A stretch of DNA of 64,000 nt, from the NCBI RefSeq assembly GCF_040412085.2, contig NZ_CP115921.1:1054001-1118000 (forward strand). Direction: 5' to 3'. Positions 35,446 to 45,210 of this stretch are shown here, one piece after another. Within the stretch, counting starts at the first letter, position 1. Every line of letters begins with the position of its first letter. Position numbers and translations under genes: made by a program. Under the pieces are notes generated by a model. That model saw only the letters and a list, made by a program, of their open reading frames with translations. It was not told the origin of the DNA and searched no databases. Source of the DNA: Vibrio sp. CB1-14 (GTDB taxonomy: Bacteria > Pseudomonadota > Gammaproteobacteria > Enterobacterales > Vibrionaceae).

Positions 35446-36108
35446 ATGCGTACACTCATTATTATGGGCTTGATTGCGACACTCACGGCGTGCAGCGCTG
35501 TTTCTGAACGCTCTAAGCACAATGATTTCACTTATCAAGTTAATACAAACACAGACTCTTGGCGATATGTGTGGTTGCCGGCAGAGTATTCTGATCAAAC
35601 ATTACTCAAAGAGAAGTTCTCCACGTATTCCAATTTTTATATCGCACCAACACGATTGGAGGTTCAAGACTCTGAGTTTTCCGAACAGGAGTTGAGAGGT
35701 TTTGCCAACTACCTTGAGTTTGAAGCTCAAACGACGCTGGCCAACTATAAAACGCCGGCGTCTTCTCCTAAAGAAAATGGCCTGACCGTCCAGTTCGCAA
35801 TCAGCAACGTTGCTACGCCAAATTCCATCCTTGCAACAACGAGTTCAGTGCTTCCGATTGGACTTGCGATTTCTTATGCGTCTCTGCTGACAACAGGGGA
35901 GCATACCAATGTAACGACGGCGAGGATTGAAGTTTTAATATCTGATAGTCAAACTAAAGAGCCGCTCTTCTCTGCGATTGACATCACTGCGGGTGAAAAA
36001 AGCCTAGATAATATCTTGGAGCCAGAAGAGGAAATTAAAAACATACTTAGAGGGTGGGTAAATAAACTGGAACAAACGTTGAACCAGATACCCGAAAACG
36101 CCAAATAA
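35446..36108 (+). CDS. DUF3313 family lipoprotein
   Basis: A 220-residue exported lipoprotein. The lipobox is LTACS after a short signal peptide. The body shows the DUF3313 pattern: a strand with WRYVWLPAEY, FYIAPTRLEV, then a long helix (FANYLEFEAQTTL), a two-helix hydrophobic segment (SSVLPIGLAISYASLLTTGEHTNV) and a final helical region. Members are thought to be anchored in the outer membrane; their function is unknown. Its stop is 12 bp before the next gene, so the two are co-transcribed. Confidence 0.8.
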   Translation: MRTLIIMGLIATLTACSAVSERSKHNDFTYQVNTNTDSWRYVWLPAEYSDQTLLKEKFSTYSNFYIAPTRLEVQDSEFSEQELRGFANYLEFEAQTTLANYKTPASSPKENGLTVQFAISNVATPNSILATTSSVLPIGLAISYASLLTTGEHTNVTTARIEVLISDSQTKEPLFSAIDITAGEKSLDNILEPEEEIKNILRGWVNKLEQTLNQIPENAK

Positions 36109-36120
36109 GGATCACTTATC

Positions 36121-36582
36121 ATGTATTTTGACTTTAAATCTATACTCCCTAAGGTGATAGATAACAGCTATCAAGGGGTAAAGCTGAGCCAATATTTCTT
36201 TTATTGCCTTACTGCTATGACGTTATGGCGCAGTCAGCATCACTTATTGGCCGCAGATGGTGGCGCACAAAGTATTGCAACCATTCCATTAGACTCATTT
36301 AGTTCGGGGGCCGCGTCAACCATCGTTGGTATATTTGCTTTGTGGGGGCTTTCACAGCTGTTACTTGCCTTTATATATTTGTTGGTGGCTGCTCGATATA
36401 AAAGCCTTATTCCTTTGATGTTTGTTATCGCTATCGCAGAGTATGCTGGAAGGTTTGTGGTTGGTAGCTGGAAACCCGTTGTCACACTTGGTGATGCACC
36501 CGGAGGGCTTATCAATCTACCGTTAGTATTAGTTTGTCTGGTTGCGCTCTTGGGTTCCATTTATCGACGTGATAGCCGCTAG
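36121..36582 (+). CDS. Small integral membrane protein, four helices
   Basis: A 153-residue membrane protein that I do not recognise. Hydrophobic segments lie at about 25-42, 64-88, 92-113 and 128-147, with a short N-terminal cytosolic region. Charged residues are few: EYAGR in the third segment and a final RRDSR. It starts 12 bp after the DUF3313 lipoprotein gene, suggesting a joint role in the envelope. A hairpin (AAGTGGCG / CGCCACTT) follows 15 bp after the stop. Confidence 0.7.
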   Translation: MYFDFKSILPKVIDNSYQGVKLSQYFFYCLTAMTLWRSQHHLLAADGGAQSIATIPLDSFSSGAASTIVGIFALWGLSQLLLAFIYLLVAARYKSLIPLMFVIAIAEYAGRFVVGSWKPVVTLGDAPGGLINLPLVLVCLVALLGSIYRRDSR

Positions 36583-36596
36583 TTTAAGAAGCTGTC

Positions 36597-36630
36597 AAGT
36601 GGCGGTCATAGTTATTAACAATCGCCACTT
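36597..36630 (+). terminator. Hairpin after the lipoprotein/membrane protein pair
   Basis: AAGTGGCG and CGCCACTT enclose an 18-nt loop and are followed by CTTGTTTGC. A weak terminator or mRNA 3' hairpin. Confidence 0.5.
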
Positions 36631-36683
36631 CTTGTTTGCTCGCAACGCCTTGCGTTTATCATTTTGACGTTATTATCGGTTTT

Positions 36684-36917
36684 TCACTTTTTCTTTCCGT
36701 GCCCTTTCCCTGGGTTGTCCTTGCCATGAACACTTCGGTTCTCTTTGTTTTTGTTATGTTTATTATCACACTCTTCGGACTCAATTCGAACGCGATCTGA
36801 TTCGTAGCTTACACAGTCTTCACTTAGCTCAAGGTGATCGCCTTTAATAGAGATACTTGCAAAGCTGATTGATACAGGAAGTAGCATGGCCGTTAGTATA
36901 AAGATAAGTTTGCGCAT
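36684..36917 (-). CDS. Small exported protein with acidic core and basic Gly/Lys tail
   Basis: A 77-residue product with a clear signal peptide (MRKLIFILTAMLLPVSISFA). The mature protein starts with a compact acidic region containing two Cys (DHLELSEDCVSYESDRVRIESEEC), suggesting one disulfide. It ends in a strongly basic low-complexity tail (NKHNKNKENRS...GKGHGKKK). I do not recognise the family. The tail could bind nucleic acid, polyanions or the cell surface. It is transcribed alone on the minus strand. Confidence 0.6.
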   Translation of the reverse strand: MRKLIFILTAMLLPVSISFASISIKGDHLELSEDCVSYESDRVRIESEECDNKHNKNKENRSVHGKDNPGKGHGKKK

Positions 36918-37149
36918 TGTATGGGTGTCTCATTGTGGTAACAATTGGATGAGGCGTAGTGTAGGGGAGATGCTCAGCGGAAATTTGTCATTTTGCGCCA
37001 TCAGGCATAAGTGTTTGACTTCCATTCATTAATTAATGTTCAGAGGTGTCATATCTTATTTGTCTGAGCTAGTGGTGTACTCGTTGTCTTTTTTCAAAAA
37101 TGGATGCTGTCAGGTTGTAGGTTAGAGCCGGGGCGACCAATCTAGGCTC

Positions 37150-37330
37150 TGGTAACTGGTGGTCGCGCTGCTCTCGCTTATCAACAAATTGCTGCTTTGT
37201 GGTTTGAGCTGCCATAAAGGCGTTGGCACCTTTTTCTTCACCGATGGTCGTCTTATGGACTCAGCGCTTCCTCCAGGGAAGTCGGCTCGACCAGTGCGTT
37301 GTTGACCTTATCGGGCGATGGTTTACGCCG
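37150..37330 (+). pseudogene. Possible remnant of a short-chain dehydrogenase gene
   Basis: Within the 274 bp before the pseudouridine synthase gene one frame reads ALVTGGRAALAYQ, like the start of an SDR (ALVTGGR..IGYQ). After a frameshift near 37200 another frame reads GVGTFFFTDGRLMDSAL, like the following V(F)VTTRFP.DSAL region, and a third reads RLDQCVVDL. Stops interrupt every frame and the remainder of an SDR is missing. This looks like a decayed 5' fragment. The comparison is by eye only. Confidence 0.35.
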
Positions 37331-37336
37331 ATTTTG

Positions 37337-38062
37337 CTAAAAAGGATTAGGACTATGGCCGTGGATGCGCTCGCCAGTGGATGGGTGGTTAAAGTAAATG
37401 TCGCTGGCATGTAGCATTAAGCGCTGTGAGCCGTTATTTAGTTGATGGCTGTTATAAAGATCGCATCCTAGAATAGGGTGGCCGAACTCAAGGCTATGGA
37501 TCCGCAATTGATGTGTGCGACCGGTGATGGGAGAGTATTGCACTAACGTTCTGAGTGGGTTGTCTAGGCGGCGAATGATCTGGTAGTCACTGAGGGCTTG
37601 TTTTCCTGTATGGTGGCAAATTTTGACGCGAGGAAATAGAGCTTTATCTTTAGCTATCGGAGCGGATATCTGGCCGCTATCTGCTTCAACCCATCCCGCT
37701 AGCATCGCGAGGTAGCGCTTTTGCACAGTCTGATCTTGAAATTGCTGATTAAGAGATTTTGATGCAGTGTCGTTGAGCCCAATAACCATCACGCCAGAAG
37801 TCCCAAAATCGAGCCGATGTGGCAATTTTGCCCCTGTAAAAGCAGGGGTTTCATTTTGAGTTTGGGTTGCGCTTTGACCATTTACTAGTCGATAGTGCAC
37901 CGAATCCCAATTAAGTGGATTTTTACCGGATAAACTTAACAACCCGCTCGGTTTATTGATGAGTAAAACATCATCATCTTGATAGAGGATTTCTACATTA
38001 GTCTGACATTTTGGTGCCACAAAGTTATCGATGATTTCATTAGCAGGGTCAGATTTAGACAT
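37337..38062 (-). CDS. RluA-family RNA pseudouridine synthase
   Basis: A 241-residue pseudouridine synthase. The catalytic Asp lies in PHRLDFGTSGVMVIG, the family signature. VLLINKPSGLL, RYLAMLAGW, SDYQIIRR and GRTHQLRIHSLEFGHPILGCDLY are the other conserved blocks. There is no S4 domain at the N-terminus, so it belongs with RluA/TruC-type enzymes rather than RluB/C/D. ATG 38062 has AGGA upstream; a 15-codon longer frame lacks a ribosome site. The target (23S rRNA or tRNA) cannot be decided. It is monocistronic. Confidence 0.88.
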   Translation of the reverse strand: MSKSDPANEIIDNFVAPKCQTNVEILYQDDDVLLINKPSGLLSLSGKNPLNWDSVHYRLVNGQSATQTQNETPAFTGAKLPHRLDFGTSGVMVIGLNDTASKSLNQQFQDQTVQKRYLAMLAGWVEADSGQISAPIAKDKALFPRVKICHHTGKQALSDYQIIRRLDNPLRTLVQYSPITGRTHQLRIHSLEFGHPILGCDLYNSHQLNNGSQRLMLHASDIYFNHPSTGERIHGHSPNPF

Positions 38063-38197
38063 ACAGTAGGAGTCCTGATGCAATAACAGAGAAGGCACAC
38101 GAGCCAAAGAACCGTGGAGCTTACCACTAGTTTACGAGCAAGACGACTGTAGGCTGACATCAATTTGCTTAAGGTGAATCAACAAGGGCGCAGTGTT

Positions 38198-38227
38198 AAA
38201 AAAGCAGTGAGGCTGAATGCCCCACTG
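38198..38227 (-). terminator. Rho-independent terminator of speA-speB
   Basis: On the minus strand, CAGTGGGGCATTCAGCCTCACTG forms the stem and is followed by CTTTTTT. Confidence 0.75.
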
Positions 38228-38236
38228 TGTTAGTTT

Positions 38237-39157
38237 CTATTCCTTGTTTTCCTTACTTGCCCATACATAAAGTAGCTCAAGTGCGATGGTTGCTCCTGCT
38301 AGTGCAGTAAGATCGCTTTGGTCGTAAGGAGGTGACACTTCTACCACATCCATACCCACGACGTTGATACCTGCTAGACCGCGGATGATTTTCAGAACTT
38401 TGTCCGAGTTCAAACCGCCACAAACCGGAGTACCTGTACCAGGAGCAAACGCTGGATCTAAACAGTCAATATCAAAGGTGATATACACGGGCTTATCGCC
38501 AATGATGCTGCGGATCTGAGTCACAATTTCTTCTGCGCTTTGATCGTTCGCTTGCATGGCGTTGATCACGTTAAAGCCGTGGTCGTCGTATTCAGTACGA
38601 ATACCAATTTGCACGGAGTGCTTAGCAGAAATAAGACCTTCTTTTGGTGCATGGTAAAACATAGTACCGTGGTCGTAGTTACTGCCGTTTGAGTACGTGT
38701 CTGTGTGAGCATCGAAGTGAATCAATGCCATCTCACCATGATGTTTAGCGTAAGCGCGCAAAATAGGTAGAGTGATGAAGTGATCACCCCCTAAAGCAAG
38801 CATGGTTTTACCGCTTTTTAGAATCTCGCTCGTCGCTGCTTCCAAACGGTAAGTGAAGTCTTCAGCATCACCGGTATCGAACACCAAGTCACCAGAGTCA
38901 ATCACTTTGGTCTTGTCGAAAACGTTGAAATCCCATGGGAATTTCTTGCCTTCCCAAGCTAGGTTAACCGAAGCGCGGCGAATCGCGTCTGGCCCCATGC
39001 GAGCGCCAGGGCGACCGGAAGTCGCCATGTCTAGAGGTACACCAAAAACCACCACGTCTGCGTCCGCAGATACTGGGTTTTTCACGTAAGGTCGACGCAA
39101 GAAGGTCATTGCGTTCGAATACAGTGAATAATCAGTTTTAGTAAACAAATCATTCAT
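38237..39157 (-). CDS. speB: Agmatinase
   Basis: A 306-residue ureohydrolase converting agmatine to putrescine and urea. The binuclear manganese site is intact: [17 protein letters not shown] and [17 protein letters not shown]. The length and the [14 protein letters not shown] start of the fold match E. coli SpeB. Its ATG follows the speA stop codon directly (TAAATG), so translation is coupled and the two catalyse consecutive steps. AGAGG lies in the last codons of speA as the ribosome site. Confidence 0.95.
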   Translation of the reverse strand: MNDLFTKTDYSLYSNAMTFLRRPYVKNPVSADADVVVFGVPLDMATSGRPGARMGPDAIRRASVNLAWEGKKFPWDFNVFDKTKVIDSGDLVFDTGDAEDFTYRLEAATSEILKSGKTMLALGGDHFITLPILRAYAKHHGEMALIHFDAHTDTYSNGSNYDHGTMFYHAPKEGLISAKHSVQIGIRTEYDDHGFNVINAMQANDQSAEEIVTQIRSIIGDKPVYITFDIDCLDPAFAPGTGTPVCGGLNSDKVLKIIRGLAGINVVGMDVVEVSPPYDQSDLTALAGATIALELLYVWASKENKE

Positions 39158-41080
39158 TTAAAAATCCTCTAAATAGGTGTAGCCAGTTAAGCCGCACTCT
39201 AGTTCTTCTAAAATAAGCGCTTGTTCGTCAGCCGCTATGTGGCGTTCAACCAGCTCTTTGTAGTTCTTTTTAATCGCGTCTACGTCGATGTGAACGTAGC
39301 GCATCATGTCTTCAACAGTGTCACCCACGTCGATGGCGGTAAATTCAAACTCGCCTTCGTCAGTAACGTTAACAACGGCACTGTGTGTATCGCCAAACAG
39401 GTTGTGCATGTCACCAAGGATCTCTTGGTACGCACCAACAAGGAAAAAGCCCATTAGGTAGGGTTCATCTTTGTTCCAAGCAGGTACTGGTAGCGTAGAT
39501 TCAATACCTTGGCCATCAACATATTGCTTAACGGTACCATCAGAGTCACAGGTAATATCAAGCATGATCGCGCGCGTTTGCTCTTCACCACCGAGACCCG
39601 ATAGTGGTAATACTGGGAATACCTGTTCAATACCCCAAGCGTCTGGCATCGACTGGAATAGAGAGAAGTTCACAAAAAACTTGTCTGCTAATCGTTCGTT
39701 AAGCTCATCAATAATCGGTCTGTGGAAGCGATTCTTGTTGTCCATTTGGCGATGTAATTCACCGTAAATGCTTAGACTGAGCTGCTCTACCCAGGCACGC
39801 TGATGCAGATCAACTACACCAGATGCAAACAAGGTGTGTGCTTCTGTTAGATCGCTTTGTGTATCGTTGTAAATCTCGATGACAGCGCGAGCATCAGTGC
39901 CGCCTTTTAGGCTCTGCCAGTTTTGCCACATATTTTGAAGCAGAGGATGAGCCTCTTCTGCTGGAGCGTCAACAGACTGAACATTATAGCTTTCTGTGCC
40001 AATCACATTGGTGATCAGTACCGCGTGGTGCGCGGTTAGCGAGCGACCGGACTCAGAAATAATTACCGGTGCGGTTTCTTCGTAGAGCGCACATACGTCG
40101 CCAACGGTACTCACGATGTTACGAGCGTACTCGGCAAGTCCGTAGTTCATAGAACTGCTCGACTGACTGCGCGTACCGTCATAATCGACCGCTAGACCAC
40201 CGCCTACATCGAAATAGGAGATAGGTACAGACATCTTGCGAAGTTCACAGTAGAAGCGAGCCGCTTCGTTTACCCCATTTCGCACATCGCGAATGTTGGC
40301 CATCTGCGAGCCTAAATGGAAATGCACAAGTTGCAGCATATCCAATTGGTCTTGCGCTTTTAGGCGGTCGACAACTTGCAGTACTTGAGAGGCAGACAAG
40401 CCGAATTTAGATTTGTCACCACCACTAGATTGCCATTTACCCGCACCTTGAGAGGCTAGGCGTATACGCAAACCCACTCGTGGTTTTACGTTAAGTGCTG
40501 CTGCTTCTTTTAGTACGATATCAAGTTCAGAGAGCTTCTCGAGTACGATGAAAACTTTGTGCCCCAGCTTTTCGCCAATCAGTGCCAAACGCACATATTC
40601 ACGGTCTTTGTAGCCGTTGCAAACGATCACAGAGCTGGCACGTTGTGCCATCGCAAGGACGGCCATCAATTCTGGTTTACTGCCTGCTTCTAGACCAAGC
40701 TGCTTGGTTTCTGCTTCCGCTTGGCTCTCTAGGATTTGCTCAACCACATCTTTTTGTTGGTTTACTTTAATTGGGTAGACCAACAAGTACTGGTTCTGGT
40801 AACCGTAATCTTGAATAGCTTGGTTGAAAGCATCACAGATACCATGAACGCGTTGGTGGATGATTTGTGGAAAGCGTACCAATGCCGGTAGCGTCAGCCC
40901 TTTATCTTCCAGAGCTTTAGCAATTTTGGTTAGTGGTACTTGGTGCTGTCCATTTTTATGTGGAGAAACAATGACATCCCCTTCGTCATTGATTCCGAAG
41001 AAATTTTGGCTCCAGTATTGGACGTTATAATCCGCACGTACGCGGTCAAGCTTTGAAGTCGTTGTCACAGCGTGTCTCAC
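39158..41080 (-). CDS. speA: Biosynthetic arginine decarboxylase
   Basis: A 640-residue PLP enzyme that decarboxylates arginine to agmatine, the first step to putrescine. PLP Lys105 is in [12 protein letters not shown]. Other landmarks are [67 protein letters not shown] and the C-terminal CDSDG segment of the second active-site half. The length fits SpeA of the fold-III, non-inducible type. The annotated start is GTG 41080 with a weak ribosome site; a GTG four codons further in is an alternative. It heads the speA-speB operon. Confidence 0.95.
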   Translation of the reverse strand: MRHAVTTTSKLDRVRADYNVQYWSQNFFGINDEGDVIVSPHKNGQHQVPLTKIAKALEDKGLTLPALVRFPQIIHQRVHGICDAFNQAIQDYGYQNQYLLVYPIKVNQQKDVVEQILESQAEAETKQLGLEAGSKPELMAVLAMAQRASSVIVCNGYKDREYVRLALIGEKLGHKVFIVLEKLSELDIVLKEAAALNVKPRVGLRIRLASQGAGKWQSSGGDKSKFGLSASQVLQVVDRLKAQDQLDMLQLVHFHLGSQMANIRDVRNGVNEAARFYCELRKMSVPISYFDVGGGLAVDYDGTRSQSSSSMNYGLAEYARNIVSTVGDVCALYEETAPVIISESGRSLTAHHAVLITNVIGTESYNVQSVDAPAEEAHPLLQNMWQNWQSLKGGTDARAVIEIYNDTQSDLTEAHTLFASGVVDLHQRAWVEQLSLSIYGELHRQMDNKNRFHRPIIDELNERLADKFFVNFSLFQSMPDAWGIEQVFPVLPLSGLGGEEQTRAIMLDITCDSDGTVKQYVDGQGIESTLPVPAWNKDEPYLMGFFLVGAYQEILGDMHNLFGDTHSAVVNVTDEGEFEFTAIDVGDTVEDMMRYVHIDVDAIKKNYKELVERHIAADEQALILEELECGLTGYTYLEDF

Positions 41081-41223
41081 TTATCATGTGTTCAGGCTGT
41101 CGCTCATCTCTATACTTGCTTAAGGTATATGATTCGAATTGTTGCTCGATTTGATGATTGAGAAGAAGCATTTACCTGAAAAATCAAACCTCGTGATGAT
41201 CTTCCATGATGCTCACGAATAGG

Positions 41224-41262
41224 ATCTTGAGTGCTTATTGTTGTGGAGCGCTTACTCAAGAT
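41224..41262. repeat. Inverted repeat between acoR-like and speA genes
   Basis: ATCTTGAGT and ACTCAAGAT, perfect 9-bp arms 21 bp apart, followed by TTGTGCG. It lies downstream of the acoR-like stop and upstream of speA. It is either a weak terminator or an operator-like dyad for speA. Confidence 0.45.
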
Positions 41263-41322
41263 TTGTGCGCATTAACGGACAAATCATCCCTCATGTCTAA
41301 CAAAAGATATTTGTCATTACGA

Positions 41323-43113
41323 TTACGGTTGGTTGTAGCCGAGTTTTTTCAGTTTTCGGTAGATGGTGTTGCGACTAATACCGAGTAATCGTGACGTCTG
41401 GCTGACGTTACCTTTGGTTTTATTAAAGGTCGCGATCAGTGTTTGATCCAGTGTAGAACGTAAGTTTTGTTTGTTGGTGTCGTCTGCCGTTTTTAACGCA
41501 AACCATTTTTGGTGGAGGCTAGTTGGGATAGATGCGGGTGTGATTATCTCTTCATCACACAGCGCTGCCAGCAAACGGCACGCGGAGACGATTTCTCGAA
41601 TGTTTCCAGGCCATTGATAGTGAATCATGGCATCCAATAGAGAAGGGGAAAGGGTTTGCTTTGGTGCTTCACGGTGAAACAGCTGGCAGATAAGCGCGTC
41701 GAGATCGTCACGCTCTCTTGCTGGTGGCAAGGTAATGGTTAACCCTTCAAGTCGATACCAGAGATCTTCACGAAACTCACCGCTGGCAACCTGCTGCGGT
41801 AGGTTAGCATGTGTGGCGGCAATCACGTAAACATCAACAGGGTAGGTTTTTGGAGAGCCGACGGGAGAGACCACTTTATCTTGTAGAACATGCAACAGAC
41901 GAGATTGCGCAGACAGTGGCAGATCGCCTATCTCATCGAGAAACAGTATGCCGCCATTGGCTTGGCGAAACTTGCCTTCAAAGCCTTTATTATTGGCTCC
42001 AGTGAAGGCTCCAGGGGCGTAGCCAAACAGCTCCGACTCAATCAAATCTTTAGGAAGCGCACCACAATTGATAGAGATAAGGGGCTTGTCTGCCAAGTCA
42101 CTTTGCTGATGCAGCGCTTTAACCAGTTCATTTTTCCCGCAGCCAGTTTCACCGCCAATGACTAAGCTAATTCGCTTGTCCATGACTTTGGCCGCTTGTG
42201 TCCATAACTGCTCAATATTGCTGTCTCCGAAGTGAAGCGGGCAGGGACGCGGTTTGTTCGGAGAGCTCACGATGCTGCTTAATGGAATCTTTGCTTTGCC
42301 GCGCACCGCTTCAACCTGATAGTAAAACTGCGCGGTTTTACTTATTTGGTTCATGGTCAGCGATCCGATGACACTATCGATGGCATCTCCAGGTTGGATT
42401 TGGTTGGCAAGAACACTTGATGCGATAGCGTTTTGCGCCAGTACTTGGCCGTTTTTATCGGTGACGACAATACCTTGCCAGCCGCTGTCCAGTACGGAAC
42501 GGTCATGACCGATACGAATACGCAGAGCGGCGTCTGGAATATGATTGAGTAGCTCACTCTCGACTTTTTGCACCATAGATTGAATGAGTACTTGAGTCGC
42601 ATCGTTATGAGTTTGGTATTCGCTAGTGACATCGAGCACCGCAAGCAAACTGCCGTCGGGAGCAAAAATGGGGCTGGCGGTACAACTGATAAATTGGTGG
42701 TCACGAATGAAATGTTCGCCGCCGATAACCGAAATAGGGCGCTTTTCTATTAATGCCGTACCAATGGCGTTGGTACCTTTGAGCTTTTCATCCCAGACCA
42801 CCCCTTGGTCGAGGGCAATTTCGGTAAGTTTTTCGCGAAAGCGTTTTTGTCCCCATGTTTTAATAATGGCGCCTTGAGTATCGGCGAGGATCAGACGACT
42901 GTCGGTACGGGAGAATATTTGACAAAACAACGGATAGGCATGCTGTTCAACTACTTGGATGAGTGACTGGTGCTGCTCGGCGCGTGACTTGATTTCTTCG
43001 CCATCGATGCGTCGGTCGTCGGGCTGCTTTCGACTGCTTAAACCTGCGAGTACGCTGCGTCGCCAAGAGTCTTTTAACCAAGTTTTGTTGTTTTGTATCT
43101 GAGTAACTAACAT
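41323..43113 (-). CDS. acoR: Sigma54-dependent activator, AcoR-like
   Basis: A 596-residue enhancer-binding protein. Its N-terminal half carries a GAF-type sensory domain (about 65-200) and a PAS-like segment. The AAA+ domain (about 300-510) has Walker A GETGCGKNE, the sigma54-contact loop GAFTGA, and Walker B GGILFLDEIGD. A Fis-type HTH closes it (GNVSQTSRLLGISRNTIYRKLKKLG). The sequence of the N-terminal part matches activators of acetoin/aldehyde catabolism (AcoR). It is divergent from an aldehyde dehydrogenase whose upstream region has a good sigma54 promoter, so that gene is the expected target. The inducer is unproven. Confidence 0.9.
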   Translation of the reverse strand: MLVTQIQNNKTWLKDSWRRSVLAGLSSRKQPDDRRIDGEEIKSRAEQHQSLIQVVEQHAYPLFCQIFSRTDSRLILADTQGAIIKTWGQKRFREKLTEIALDQGVVWDEKLKGTNAIGTALIEKRPISVIGGEHFIRDHQFISCTASPIFAPDGSLLAVLDVTSEYQTHNDATQVLIQSMVQKVESELLNHIPDAALRIRIGHDRSVLDSGWQGIVVTDKNGQVLAQNAIASSVLANQIQPGDAIDSVIGSLTMNQISKTAQFYYQVEAVRGKAKIPLSSIVSSPNKPRPCPLHFGDSNIEQLWTQAAKVMDKRISLVIGGETGCGKNELVKALHQQSDLADKPLISINCGALPKDLIESELFGYAPGAFTGANNKGFEGKFRQANGGILFLDEIGDLPLSAQSRLLHVLQDKVVSPVGSPKTYPVDVYVIAATHANLPQQVASGEFREDLWYRLEGLTITLPPARERDDLDALICQLFHREAPKQTLSPSLLDAMIHYQWPGNIREIVSACRLLAALCDEEIITPASIPTSLHQKWFALKTADDTNKQNLRSTLDQTLIATFNKTKGNVSQTSRLLGISRNTIYRKLKKLGYNQP

Positions 43114-43216
43114 AACGTTCCCGAATGTGAGTGTTCCAGTTTCTCTGCCGATAAGACCGACGGTTCTCTTTCGATTATTCTTCGCTGTTCAATGGCTTGT
43201 AGTGACTGTGCCAATC

Positions 43217-43257
43217 TGTAACAGCGGTGTGTGACACACTGTGGCATCTTGTAACAG
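43217..43257. promoter_or_regulatory. Candidate upstream activating sites for the AcoR-like protein
   Basis: TGTAACAG occurs at 43217-43224 and again at 43250-43257, 33 bp apart (about three helical turns). A near-perfect GTGTGTGACACAC palindrome at 43227-43239 lies between them. The block is about 100 bp upstream of the sigma54 promoter, the usual distance for an enhancer site. Confidence 0.6.
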
Positions 43258-43356
43258 TGTGGGTTTGATGACCTCAATGAGTGTCACCCAAAGGCAGTAC
43301 AATAAAAATATATTAATCATAAATTTACATAATTATAACATTTAAAGCATTTGGCT

Positions 43357-43372
43357 TGGCGTAAATGTTGCC
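43357..43372 (+). promoter_or_regulatory. Sigma54 (-24/-12) promoter of aldehyde dehydrogenase
   Basis: TGGCGTAAATGTTGCC matches the TGGCACGNNNNTTGCW consensus at the essential GG and GC with exact spacing. It lies 86 bp before the start codon and faces an enhancer-binding protein gene. Confidence 0.8.
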
Positions 43373-43458
43373 TTTATCACTGTACGTTTTTGCAACCGCT
43401 TGTTTTTGTTGTTGCAAAAGTGCTGCCAACAGTCTGAAAAATAGAAAAAGGAATGAAC

Positions 43459-44979
43459 ATGATTTACGCTCAACCAGGAACAGAAAACGCCGTCGTCAGC
43501 TATAAAAGCCGTTACGAAAACTACATCGGAGGCGAGTGGGTAGCGCCAGTAAATGGCCAGTATTTTGACAACGTGTCACCAGTAAATGGCAAACCGTTTT
43601 GTGAGGTTCCTCGCTCAGGTGAAGCAGACATCAATCTAGCGCTGGATGCGGCACACGCTGCAAGAGAAGCTTGGGGTAAAACCAGTGTTGAGCAGCGCGC
43701 CAATATTATGCTGAAAATTGCGGATGCAATTGAACAGAACCTTGAAGCGCTTGCTGTCGCTGAAACCTGGGAGAATGGGAAACCCGTTCGTGAAACGCTA
43801 GCTGCGGATCTTCCTTTAGCGGTGGATCATTTCCGTTACTTTGCCGGCTGTATCCGAGCGCAAGAGGGCACAGCGGCCGATATCGATGCTACAACGGCGA
43901 GCTATCATTTCCCAGAACCCGTTGGTGTTGTTGGGCAAATTATTCCTTGGAACTTTCCGATGTTAATGGCTGCATGGAAACTGGCACCTGCACTGGCGGC
44001 AGGGTGCTGCGTGGTACTCAAGCCAGCGGAGCAAACGCCCGCGTCTATTTTGATGCTGATGGAGAAAATTGGTCACTTACTACCACCAGGTGTGGTGAAC
44101 ATTGTTAATGGTTACGGCGCAGAAGCAGGTCAGGCCTTGGCGACGAGTGAACGTATCAACAAGTTAGCCTTCACAGGTTCTACCGAAATCGGCCACCATA
44201 TCTTGAAATGCGCAGCAGAGAGTTTGATTCCATCGACAGTCGAGTTGGGAGGTAAATCTCCAAATGTGTATTTTGAAGATATTTTCGATCAAGACGACGA
44301 TTATCTAGATAAGTGTATTGAAGGTACATTGCTTGCGTTCTTTAACCAAGGTGAGGTATGTACTTGTCCATCACGTGTGTTAGTGCAAGAGTCGATCTAT
44401 GATAAGTTCATTGCCAAGCTTGAAGAGCGTTCTCGTGGCATCAAACAAGGCAACCCACTCGATGTTACCACGCAAGTTGGTGCTCAAGCTTCACAAGAGC
44501 AGTTTGATAAGATCATGAGCTACCTTGAGATTGGTCGTCAAGAAGGCGCGAAAGTGATCATTGGTGGAGACATGAGTAAGCAAGAGGGCGATTTAGAGCA
44601 AGGTTATTACATTCAGCCAACTATGCTTGCAGGTAACAACAAAATGCGCGTGTTCCAAGAAGAGATCTTTGGTCCGGTGATTGCGATCACCACGTTCAAA
44701 GATGAAGCGGAAGCGTTGGCGATTGCCAATGATACAGACTACGGATTAGGTGCTGGAGTTTGGACGCGAAACGGCAACTTGGCATATCGCATGGGTAGAG
44801 AAATTCAAGCTGGTCGAGTATGGGTGAACTGCTATCACGCCTATCCAGCACATGCCGCGTTCGGTGGCTATAAGAAATCGGGCATCGGCCGCGAAACTCA
44901 TAAGCTGGCACTGGGTCACTACCAAAACACCAAGAACCTGTTGGTTAGCTATTCAACCAGCCCATTGGGTTTCTTCTAA
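43459..44979 (+). CDS. NAD-dependent aldehyde dehydrogenase (AldB/ExaC/AcoD-like)
   Basis: A 506-residue non-acylating aldehyde dehydrogenase oxidising an aldehyde (probably acetaldehyde) to the acid. The catalytic Glu lies in ELGGKSPN and the catalytic Cys in [35 protein letters not shown] and the C-terminal [15 protein letters not shown] are family hallmarks, and the double-Cys CTC pattern is that of AldB/ExaC enzymes. ATG 43459 has AAAGGA six bases upstream; the ATG at 43453 directly abuts that site and is unlikely. It is driven from a sigma54 promoter and probably by the divergent AcoR-like activator. It is unrelated in type to the two EutE-like enzymes. Confidence 0.93.
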   Translation: MIYAQPGTENAVVSYKSRYENYIGGEWVAPVNGQYFDNVSPVNGKPFCEVPRSGEADINLALDAAHAAREAWGKTSVEQRANIMLKIADAIEQNLEALAVAETWENGKPVRETLAADLPLAVDHFRYFAGCIRAQEGTAADIDATTASYHFPEPVGVVGQIIPWNFPMLMAAWKLAPALAAGCCVVLKPAEQTPASILMLMEKIGHLLPPGVVNIVNGYGAEAGQALATSERINKLAFTGSTEIGHHILKCAAESLIPSTVELGGKSPNVYFEDIFDQDDDYLDKCIEGTLLAFFNQGEVCTCPSRVLVQESIYDKFIAKLEERSRGIKQGNPLDVTTQVGAQASQEQFDKIMSYLEIGRQEGAKVIIGGDMSKQEGDLEQGYYIQPTMLAGNNKMRVFQEEIFGPVIAITTFKDEAEALAIANDTDYGLGAGVWTRNGNLAYRMGREIQAGRVWVNCYHAYPAHAAFGGYKKSGIGRETHKLALGHYQNTKNLLVSYSTSPLGFF

Positions 44980-45008
44980 CCTGGTTTGAATAAATATTGA
45001 ACCTGTCG

Positions 45009-45037
45009 AAACCGAAGTCCTATGGGCTTCGGTTTTT
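45009..45037 (+). terminator. Rho-independent terminator of aldehyde dehydrogenase gene
   Basis: AAACCGAAG-TCCTATGGG-CTTCGGTTTTT, 30 bp after the stop codon. Confidence 0.88.
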
Positions 45038-45210
45038 CTTGAATATAGCACTTGTGTATCGGTGCTGATATTTATAGCCTAAATGTCAGCTATATATCTA
45101 GCTCAGTTTTCTAAATAGCTAAAAACGCGCATCATAGTGGTACTTTCTGAAGCTATCCTTGTTTCAGAAGATTAGCTTTCTTCCCTCAAATTGCCATAGA
45201 GAACCATGAC

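Noticed and set aside
37223..37414. 63-codon plus-strand frame
   Set aside because: Overlaps the pseudouridine synthase end; part of it reads as the decayed SDR segment rather than an intact gene.
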